From: Eutypella sp. D-1
Taxonomy: Eukaryota; Ascomycota; Sordariomycetes; Xylariales; Diatrypaceae
Assembly: GCA_023313575.1 (NCBI GenBank)
Contig: JAJTTP010000021.1
Location: 558,001-622,000, forward strand
Direction: 5' to 3'
DNA: 64,000 nucleotides
This document shows, in pieces, positions 56,001-64,000 of this stretch; position 1 is the first letter of the stretch, and the number at the start of each line of letters is the position of its first letter. A program made the position numbers and the translations under genes. The notes under the pieces were generated by a model. It did not search any database. It was not told the origin of the DNA and was given only the letters and a program-made list of their open reading frames with translations.

Positions 56001-58753
56001 CCCATCTGCCGGACTCCAATTGTACATACGAATGCGGCCGCCCTAGTAATTGCGGTATTAAGTAAACAAATCTATAGACACGTAATGATACTGTGTAGAG
56101 AACAGTCGCCCATCACCTGCCTACCTTCCGGATCGGCCACCGCAATACCAAGACTTGGTTACCTCCGGACTACACCAAGTAATCGCCCACACACATGTGT
56201 GCAAGAGCAGTTACTAGTCGCGCTTGGGGGCGGGAGAATGAAGAGAGAAAAGAAGAAGGATCAATTGAAATAGCGATGGAGGATGGAGCGACGACAATCA
56301 TAGTGACACCTGATGTACACTACTGACCAGCACGGCCAATGCGTGGATAGGGGCGGCCGAAGACTAGGATCCGGACCCGGCTCTAGAAGACGAAATTCGC
56401 CGGTTGCTACGAGAACGGCCGAAAGGGGCTGGCACGGTGGCACTGGATAGCTCTTTAGACGCAATGACGGACAAAAGAGGAGCATCAAACACACCCTGGA
56501 AGAAGATAACCATCTTGGTGCAAGATCCTTAATGAGTGTCTCTGCACATAACTTGAGGATGTTCTCCTCTGTCGTTCAGCGGCTCATCGCAGGAAGAGAA
56601 GTAAGCAAAGAAGGCCGGTTACTAGAGCTAGGTGCATACCTATTATATACCCCGTAGTATAGTAAGATACAAGAGCAATTGCAGACATCAAATATCTGGA
56701 GTGGCCCTGGTAAGAATCTAGTGGTAGTCTGTTGTGAGTGACCGTCTGGCGTCGACGGCCTCCTGTGCCACGGACCCCTTGGCCCCGTTTACGATTGCCC
56801 GTACGTAGATAGACGGATGCGAGGGCTGAAGATAGAGCGTGTGTCGAGTAGGCGAGGAAACAGCTCCCTCACTCTCCATGACTCCACCCCCTTGGGAACT
56901 GTGCATATTTTCCATATAAAAGCGATGAGTCAGGTGAAGGCATTGAGCAAGATATCCATGGACACCCAGCCAGGGCTCAGGGAAGGCTGCGATGAATTGA
57001 GGTCGCATGACTTAGAATGGAAGGGAATCTGCCAGAAGGACATGGATAGAGGAGTAGCTGTTCTCATAGATTACAGAGGGACATGGACAGCACAGCACCT
57101 TCACCCATCATACAAAACCAGTCGCTTGCATACCACTTTGATCTTTCTTCTTTATTTTGATTGAGCCTTCGTTGACTGGCCGCGAGGCCGGTCGATTGGC
57201 GGTTGGCGCATGACCTACACTATTGCAATACGATCTTAGTTTCTGTTTTGATAGCACCTCACCCTCTTCCACCTTCCCCGGTTCAACACCGAGGACCCGA
57301 GGCACGAAGTCCCATCATACTCCAACCGCTTTCGACGTGGAAGTTCGGGTCTCGGGTATACGATCGAGTGTTTCGAAGAAGACACAATTGCTGTTTATTC
57401 GTAAAACCTCTAGTTATGAGGCGCAGAGAGAGAGAAAGAGATGCAGTGCCGTACAGACTAGCTCAGGTAATGCGTAGCCCTATCTCGGTACTATCGCCTC
57501 ATTACTGTTGTTCCCCGACTTTCACCTCCCTCACCCGAAAGCTGAGGAGAGATCATACAAAGCGTAGAGCCGCCCACCCATTGAGACCCTTTTCTGCCTC
57601 CTTTTGGATATTGATAATTAAGAGAGTTAAGGCTGCAGGTGCAGCGGACGCGGACCTATAAGCATATGTGGACATAGAGCACGCCTCGGATAATAGGGAC
57701 AACGGCCTACATGCATTATTAGGCATGGACGCCTAGGGAACCTAGCGGATTGCATTCTCACGTTAGTACAGATGATAAAACCCTGTGGCTTGTGGTCTAG
57801 TATGCGATGCTAGGCCATGATGGCATATAGAGCATTAGAGGTGGGATAGGACAGTCATCGCAATAGATGTTAGCTCACCGTGGCGGTTAGGGAGGTTCTT
57901 CAAATACGAGACATAAGCAAAGGGGAGAGGGGCACGTAAAGGCCCAAATGTACGAGAGGCAACTCATAACAGCAAATCCGCACGGAACATGCTTAACCAG
58001 TCACGAGCAAGAGAGGGTCCGGGTCCAGGTCCCGGGTCCTGTTCGGTCATTTCTTCGTGTTTCCTCAACTGCAGCCATTTGCGTCGTCCACTATGTTCCA
58101 GACTTCTCTCTCTCCACCTTGGAAGAGATGAATTGAATGAGAAAAAAAAGAAACGAGACTACTAACTCCGTCCCCATCGATCTCCTAGGCACCCGCAAAG
58201 GTGAAGGAAAAGGATGCGACTTTGTTTCGTTCCATGCACATCGGGGCCGCCTTCCTTCCAGGCATCAATACCCTCTCCTCCTCCCTGAAAAATTTTCCAC
58301 CCCTCTGAAAATGCAAGTCACGGGCAACCCTACCAACGCCTGCCAGTCCAAACGGAAGAAACAAAAAAAAGGAAAGGAAAGAAAAACAGAGAGGATAGGC
58401 CCCAATTGTGTCGGAGAAGACGGAGCGGTCCGATTCGTTGAGATGTTAGGCCAAGTCCTCTGCTGCTGGGGATATGATGGTGTATGCAAAAGCAGTTCTC
58501 TAGTCGCCGTACGCCGTCGAGGGGATATCACAATACTGCTGAAAGCACGTCGGTCCGGGCCACAGGGGCGGTCCTCCCCCAATGCACCCAATGGCCAAAC
58601 GTTGGTAAATATCAGATGGTCAGTCTGTATCCTGAAAGCTTAAGAAACGATGCTTAGTGCAAAATGAAGTTTCTTATTTCATGCTCTCCAAATGGTGGAT
58701 ATCAAAGACTTCTCAACCTATTACACGATACGCAACGCAGAAGTGGATTTTCT

Positions 58754-59986
58754 TTAGGCGTAGCCGTTGGCGTAAACCTGCTGCTGGCGGGAGAAGTCCT
58801 CGAAGTAGGGGTGGTTGCAGGCCTGCTTGGCAGAAATGCGACCGGCCGGGTCGTACACGAGAAGCATCTCCAACAGCTGCAGGCCGTGCTCGTCAAGGTT
58901 GTTGCACAGCACGGTGTTCTCATTGCGCTTCCACTTAGGGAATGACGGCTTGAAGTCCGGGTAGGAGGTGACACCAGGCCAGACCTCTTCCGTGGGAGTG
59001 CCCAGTAACCTATTCACAGATAGCGCAATTAGCACCACAAGTATATGGCTAATATACGTTGGGATTTGGATGTAGATGCACGAGAACTTACCGGAACGTC
59101 TTAAAGATCTGATCAATCTCGGAATCGCCAGGGAAGAGTGGCTTTCGGGTACACATCTCGGCAAAAATGCAGCCGACAGACCACATGTCAACACCGGTAG
59201 AGTACTGTCGACCGCCAAGTAGAATCTCAGGGGCCCGGTACCAGAGGGTGACGACTTCGTGGGTGTAGGTTCGAAGGGGTACGCCGAAGGCTCGAGCCAG
59301 ACCAAAGTCTGCAAGCTTGAGGTTTCCCTCGCGGTCGATGAGCAAGTTCTGGGGCTTGAGATCACGGTGGAGGATCCGGTGGCTATGGCAGTAGCGGATG
59401 CCGGTGCAAAGCTGGCTCATGAACTTCTTGACCATGGCATCACCCAGACCAAGACGGCCCAGGTCAGCGCTGGCACCCTCGGGAAGAGCCTTGCCACGGC
59501 CACCATCGCTGACGGGAAGGGCTTCCATATACTTCTTCAGATCAAGATCGAGGAACTCAAAGACAAGGTAGAGCTTGTGACCGTCGGCGTGAACGATGTT
59601 GAACAGCTTGACAATGTTGGGGTCTCGCATCTCCTTGAGTAGGGAGATCTCGCGGATGGCAGTACTCGGGACACCCTCATCCTCGGCCTCGAGACGGATT
59701 TTCTTCAGAGCTACAATGCGACCACCATTGGAAAGATCCCGAGCTTTATAGACGACACCGTAGGTACCTGAATTAGGGAGGAAGGAGTTAGTAAGGCCTC
59801 TCTACCTATTATTTCTAATTTTATATTCTATTCATGTCTCTCCCTAGGCAACAACATAGTATATGGACAAATAGTAAGACATGATAGAGTTGCCCGGGGA
59901 GACTAAGATCCATAGGTCAATAGGATTAAAGAAAGTAATGTGTACGTACCTTCACCAATCTTCTCGAGCTTCTGGTAGTTATCCAT
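58754..59986 (-). CDS. cdk1: cyclin-dependent kinase 1 (Cdc2/NimX)
   Basis: The mitotic PSTAIRE Ser/Thr kinase. Exons 59986-59950, 59767-59092 and 59009-58754 give 322 residues. It starts [13 protein letters not shown], and the first intron (182 nt) splits the Gly-rich loop, which continues TYGVVYK with the inhibitory Thr/Tyr pair. [17 protein letters not shown] is the PSTAIRE helix, [11 protein letters not shown] the catalytic loop, [20 protein letters not shown] the activation segment with the CAK-target Thr, and [14 protein letters not shown] follows. Exon 3 resumes [20 protein letters not shown]. The loop after [10 protein letters not shown] has the insert found in filamentous fungi. The ~25-residue C-terminal tail beyond the HPYF motif is species-specific. 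The leader carries a GACTTC-type hexamer array. Confidence 0.97.
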
Positions 59987-61503
59987 GGTGATGAGGCAAT
60001 CGAAGATCGGTGGGAAAACCCTGGAAAATCAGGCGACAAGGGAATGTAAGGGCTCAGAGACAAGGGAAGTGAAGTGAAAGGCAAGGTGATATCGAGGTTG
60101 AAGTCGAAGTCAAAGTCGAAGTCGAAATCGAAGTCTGGTAGAGTCGCCGACGATGATATCTGGATCACAAGGAGCGAAAGATCTTCACACGAAAGGTAGA
60201 AGATGTCGGCGGCGGCGTCGGCGTTGGTGTCAACGTTATTTGTTGTTGTTGACGTGCAGTACTTCCTCTGGTACTTCCTCTGGTTCACCTATAAGTTACC
60301 TATACGTTGTTGGGGAGTTGGTTAGTAAAGAAAGACCACGGAAACTCGGGTGTTTGATTTGGTGGTGGTGATGCCCAGGTTGGCAAGGAGTGGTGGTGTA
60401 TGTAGTGGTAATGTTCAAAGTTGTTGTTGATCTTGACAACCCACATGGGTAAGGGCCAACACGGCACACGGTAGGGCTAATAATCAAATATCCATCTATG
60501 GGATGGCGGGGTGGGCTATCGGGTAGTGTAGTATAGATACATGTGAATGATGGTACCTATGTGGTATGGACTGGGGAAGAGTGTACATGCAAAAATACGT
60601 TATGCTACCCGATACTACTTATCCTAGTATACTAAATATATACAACTACCCCATTAACCGACCAGTCCGTAAATGCAGGGTCCCGAGGTCTAGAAGTAGC
60701 AGTTACGAGCAACAGGAAAAGTGAGGAAAGAAGCACCTGGGGAAAGAGGGGCATCCCAAGAAGTACATGTAGTAACTTACGTATTGTACCGGTAGTGTAG
60801 TATAGTCGGCTTGTCCAGAGGAGAGAAGGCAAATAGAGAAAATGAAATCCAGTTCCAAGGTTGAAGAGTATGCTAGTCTCAAGCCTGACGAACGGCTAAA
60901 GAAAGAAAGAATGAATGAACACACAAGTTCTGGTATGGCCTGTATACTTATGAATGAGAACTGTCTACAAGTGGATCGTTCTGTTAGTAAATGCACATAA
61001 TGCTGCTGCTGTCTTCTGTGTTGCCACTCCCGTTAAAATGTACCTAACGGGCTTTTTTTAAGCACAATTGCTGTGGTAATCTCTTAACTGGGGCCACTTG
61101 TTTTTATTGATTTTACCGAATAAACATCTAGAAACGCGCTTGTGAGAAAAAAGGCGCGACAACCTTAGAACTAGCGCGTTTACCGTTAGCTGCTTTTTTT
61201 TCACCCAGTACAAGATACCTACGTATAGTGGGATGGCTTCCTTATCTTAACTCCGAAGATGAACCGTTACGAAGTACATCCAGCATCACCCATCATCATC
61301 CCACTAGATACTGGACTAAAATCTTAAAATACATGCAGTAAAGTGGGAATATTGGGTGTAACTGAGGTACAATGTGTAGTCCTCTACAAAGAAGAAAGTA
61401 TATCTATACCAAAACCATCACATCAAAGATCAGAGTTATATAAATCCCCTATTCCTTTTCCTCATTCCTATAAATATATATATATGTCACATGACATTTG
61501 GCC
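59987..61503. promoter_or_regulatory. divergent promoter, cdk1 / ALKBH1-like gene
   Basis: About 1.5 kb between divergent genes, so it holds both promoters. It includes the hexamer array at 60101-60135 in the presumed cdk1 leader. TATATATA near 61474-61483 lies about 25 bp before the AlkB-like start. No other gene is seen. Confidence 0.5.
60101..60135. repeat. AAGTCG hexamer array in the cdk1 leader
   Basis: Roughly six imperfect copies of AAGTCG on the + strand, so GACTTC/GACTTT/GATTTC units on the cdk1 mRNA strand, about 115-150 nt upstream of the cdk1 ATG. Directly visible; a regulatory role is unknown. Confidence 0.85.
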
Positions 61504-62687
61504 ATGACTATCGATCTCACCACTCTAGATGCACACGAACAGCCACCCGACGAGCTGAGGGCCAAATGGAAGAAGTACTCTAGGACAGACCATAGCGAAT
61601 TCCTCCATCATCCTGACATAGATGAAATACACTCTACACAGGATGGGACGGCCTTCAAGCTCGCAGGGAACATACCACGCGAGAAGATAATAGGCGCCTT
61701 CAAAGAATTAGGCGGTCCTCAGTGGCCGGTAGACGACCGGATACAAGATGCCCCTATCTATTTCCACCCCTTGCTCCCAGGTCCGTGCTCCTCCTAGCCC
61801 CTAACCCCTTTTCCAACCCTTTCACCAACACCCCGTGCCGGACCAGCAGGGCTTAACCGATTTCCACAGGCCTGCTCATCGTACCCTCACTGCTCCCACC
61901 GGACATACAGAAATGTCTGCTGTCCCGCATGATCCACAGGGACCTGAGCAACCCCGCGCACATGACGAACCTGCACCTGCACTACTCGCTGCCGTACCGG
62001 GAGGGGGGTCCCGGGACGGAGGGTGAGGAGGACCGGTCGTTCTTCGCGTACGCGGCGGAGGAGGCTCCACAATTCGTGCCGAAGGATCCCGGTGTGCACA
62101 AGCCGCTGTCAGTGCGGCAGGTGCTGCAGCGGCGGCTGTCGTGGGTCACGCTGGGCGGGCAGTACGACTGGACCAACCGGGAGTACCCGGCCGACGAGCC
62201 GCCGCCGGAGTTTCCCCGCGACATCGCCGGCTTCCTGCAGACCCTGTTCCCCGACACGCGTGCCCAGGCCGCCATCGTCAACTTCTACTCCCCCGGCGAC
62301 ACCATGATGATGCACCGCGACGTCAGCGAGCACACCGACAAGGGCCTCGTTAGCCTTAGCATCGGCTGCGACGCCCTCTTCATGATCGCCCCCAGCAAAT
62401 CCACCGGCACTTCTCCGGGAGAGGAGAAAGAGAAGGAGAAGGAGGAGGATGATCAACAGGAAGAGAAGAAGCCCTACGTCCTACTCCGCCTGAAATCGGG
62501 GGACGCCATCTACATGGCCGAGGAGTCCCGCTACGCCTGGCACGGCGTGCCCAAGGTTCTCAAGGACACGTGCCCGGACTTCCTGGCCGACTGGCCGGCG
62601 GGGGACGGCGACGGCAGATACGAACAGTGGAGGGGCTGGATGCGCAATAAGCGGATCAACCTCAACGTTAGACAGATGAATGACTGA
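61504..62687 (+). CDS. AlkB-like Fe(II)/2-oxoglutarate dioxygenase (ALKBH1 type)
   Basis: A nucleic-acid demethylase-type dioxygenase, most like ALKBH1. Exons 61504-61780 and 61870-62687 give 364 residues; donor gtccgt and acceptor cag join LLPG to LLIVPSLLPP. An N-terminal extension precedes FKLAGNIPREKI. The catalytic core has NLHLHYSLPY, SWVTLGGQYDWTNREYP, AAIVNFYSPGDTMMMHRDVS with iron ligands H241 and D243, VSLSIGCDALFMI, then YAWHGVPKV with H317 and the 2-oxoglutarate-binding Arg in INLNVRQ (R360). An acidic/Lys low-complexity insert at about 276-293 interrupts the strand before YVLLRLKSGDA. The acceptor and phase are supported by homology. The substrate could be tRNA or DNA, as for ALKBH1 homologues; localisation is not evident. 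It is divergent from cdk1. Confidence 0.9.
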
Positions 62688-63270
62688 ACTGAAGCGGCCC
62701 GATAGCCTACCGATGAATGAATCAAAGTCAGTCACCTGGTGCTAGTCTCCCTCTAATTGACCATTCGCTATGGCGTAGCCGTATCAGTAAATACCAGGAT
62801 CTAGGTCGGTAACCTTCCGCTTCCGACACGCTGTCGGCCCCATTGCAAATTTTCTTATGGTGCGGTGGCGAGATAATCTCAATTCATGGTAGGACTGGAG
62901 GTATACAGCTTCCATGCTTACCAGCGTACAACGATAATTACAGAGAGCTGCCATTCCATTTGAGCCCCGGCTGGTCGAACTGTGTTTGCTGGAACGACCC
63001 CTGGATGAACGCTTCAACCTTCGCCCAGGCTGTCAGTCTTCACCGTACCCATCCAAGCGGGAACGGAACTACCTATTTTAAATAATCCACTGAAGCGCAG
63101 AGGAGACTCTTCGCAATATGGCCACCACCTGCGGTCATCTGTACTGTGATTGTGATCCTAATCCTGTGATGTCCACCCTGAAGTACTCATCAACCTTCGG
63201 TTTTTGCCCTTGCACAGTTCCGATCGTTGCCAGCTACCCCACTGAATGGAAACACTTAAGAGAAAAGCCC
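62688..63270. other. convergent intergenic region
   Basis: About 580 bp between the 3' ends of the AlkB-like gene and the right-edge oxidoreductase gene. No gene recognised. Confidence 0.55.
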
Positions 63271-64000
63271 CTACGGCTGACTACGGCCAGGTGCATTCCC
63301 GCTCGCCAGGTTCTCGGTGCTATTTCCCTTCATGATCTCCTCCCTCCACGTCTGCCTCTCCACTGCCGAGATGCCGGGGCCCTTGTACACACTCCCGCGG
63401 AGTCCGGTGGCCCAGCTGCGGCCTTCCTTGGCCGCCTCGCTCGGTGACTGCCGCCGGTCGCGGGTGTGCCTCCTCTTGTACCATCTGCCGTACGCGAGCA
63501 GGTAGTAGAGGCGGAAGCATAGGAAGGCGAACTTGTCGTTCTCCAGGTCCTCGGGGTACTCAGCACCGAGGTCGACCGCGGCCGCGATGCCGGACAGGAC
63601 GGCGACCTCGTGGGCGTTCACCAGGGTCCAGGACGCGGCGAACCGGGTGTGTCGCCGCGCCTGCAGGAACATCATCCACGGCACCACGAGCAGGTAGTGC
63701 GTGTAGCCGTGGCAGAGCTGGTGCCACCAGTCCCTGCGGATGACGTGGTCCTCGCGGATCTCGGCGTCCGACCACAGTCCCCGGTCGCGGTCGCGGTTCA
63801 GGTAGATCGTCTGGAACACGTGCCGCTCGAACGGCACGTGCTCTGGAAACTGGCTCTGGTAGTTGGTCGCGTCGAAGCTCATCTCGAGCTTCGACCGGTC
63901 CTCCGCGTACGTCTTGATGTAGTACATCGGGCGGTAGCCGCGCGCCGCGAATTCGAGCCGCGGCTGCTGGTTGACGCCATTGATCTCCGCCACGGCGAGG
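63271..64000 (-). CDS. C-terminal part of a probable FAD-dependent oxidoreductase (partial)
   Basis: The reading frame is open to the right edge, so the start lies outside the window. About 243 residues are visible. Notable segments are RHVFQTIYLNRDRDRGLWSD, RRDWWHQLCHGYTHYLLVVP, then FAASWTLVNAHEVAVLSGIA followed by AVDLGAEYPEDL. The SW-x-NAHE-x-A-x-LSGIAAA-x-DLGA pattern resembles the last FAD-contacting motif of amine-oxidase-like or NAD(P)/FAD-binding oxidoreductases, and EDLENDKFAFLCFRLYYLLA follows as a hydrophobic helix. The tail after about 63450 is basic and low-complexity. The family call rests on a short motif and memory of similar fungal proteins, so it is tentative; no catalytic part is in view. 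It could contain introns further upstream. Confidence 0.55.
   Translation of the reverse strand, partial: LAVAEINGVNQQPRLEFAARGYRPMYYIKTYAEDRSKLEMSFDATNYQSQFPEHVPFERHVFQTIYLNRDRDRGLWSDAEIREDHVIRRDWWHQLCHGYTHYLLVVPWMMFLQARRHTRFAASWTLVNAHEVAVLSGIAAAVDLGAEYPEDLENDKFAFLCFRLYYLLAYGRWYKRRHTRDRRQSPSEAAKEGRSWATGLRGSVYKGPGISAVERQTWREEIMKGNSTENLASGNAPGRSQP

Larger units (their letters stand above)
45887..58753. other. 12.9-kb gene-poor region
   Basis: The longest stretch without a supported gene. Open frames are below about 170 codons, often antisense to each other, and none shows a recognisable domain or a convincing intron pair. Visible structure includes TGG/CTGG-type repeats (49096-49140), an AAACG pentamer array (50011-50047) and an ACCTAGGT octamer (53517-53524). 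The frame at 51881-52075 is the most protein-like but is unsupported. Non-coding RNAs, decayed repeats or species-specific genes could be hidden here. Confidence 0.5.

Noticed and set aside
56817..57661. Plus-strand frames of 115 and 152 codons upstream of the cdk1 3' end
   Set aside because: No motifs or splice partners; considered non-coding.

Overview
The window is nuclear DNA of a filamentous ascomycete (Pezizomycotina, most likely a Sordariomycete). Genes are compact and carry short introns with GTRNGT donors, CTRAC-like branch sites and YAG acceptors. The protein families are typical of such fungi: Zn2Cys6 regulator, Dal5-type MFS, Pcl cyclin, fungal-type GMC oxidoreductase. Twenty protein genes are supported, one of them cut by the right edge. 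All spliced models were built by eye from splice sites, reading phase and family conservation. No tRNA, rRNA, CRISPR array or intact transposon was recognised.

Left part (1-7.7 kb): a 60-residue Cys-rich protein ending in a CaaX-like CTVM, Mediator subunit Med7, a ZNF830/CCDC16-type zinc-finger protein and an F-box protein with RPEL-like motifs. A 6.5 kb stretch without recognisable genes follows (7.7-14.2 kb), rich in simple repeats. Next come a 152-residue fungal protein of unknown function, a LAMTOR1/Ego1-like lysosomal/vacuolar adaptor, a single-pass membrane protein with three six-Cys extracellular repeats (whose model needs a 7-nt microexon), and a small secreted eight-Cys protein.

Central part (23.0-39.4 kb): what looks like a carbohydrate/polyol catabolic cluster. 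In order it holds a GMC oxidoreductase (-), a class II ketose-bisphosphate aldolase (-), an RpiB/LacAB sugar-phosphate isomerase (+), a Zn2Cys6 regulator (-), a two-domain dihydroxyacetone-type kinase (+), a secreted or membrane-anchored beta-lactamase-like serine hydrolase (+), a Dal5-type MFS transporter (-) and a polyol-type SDR (+). Uptake, oxidation of a polyol to a ketose, phosphorylation, isomerisation and aldol cleavage could form one route under the local regulator. The substrate is not evident; a C4-C6 polyol or ketose is my inference. The MFS promoter carries four CreA-like SYGGRG sites.

Right part (39.4-64 kb): two long gene-poor stretches (5.4 and 12.9 kb) flank a Pcl-type cyclin. 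Then come the PSTAIRE kinase Cdk1, an ALKBH1-type AlkB dioxygenase, and the C-terminal part of a probable FAD-dependent oxidoreductase running off the edge.
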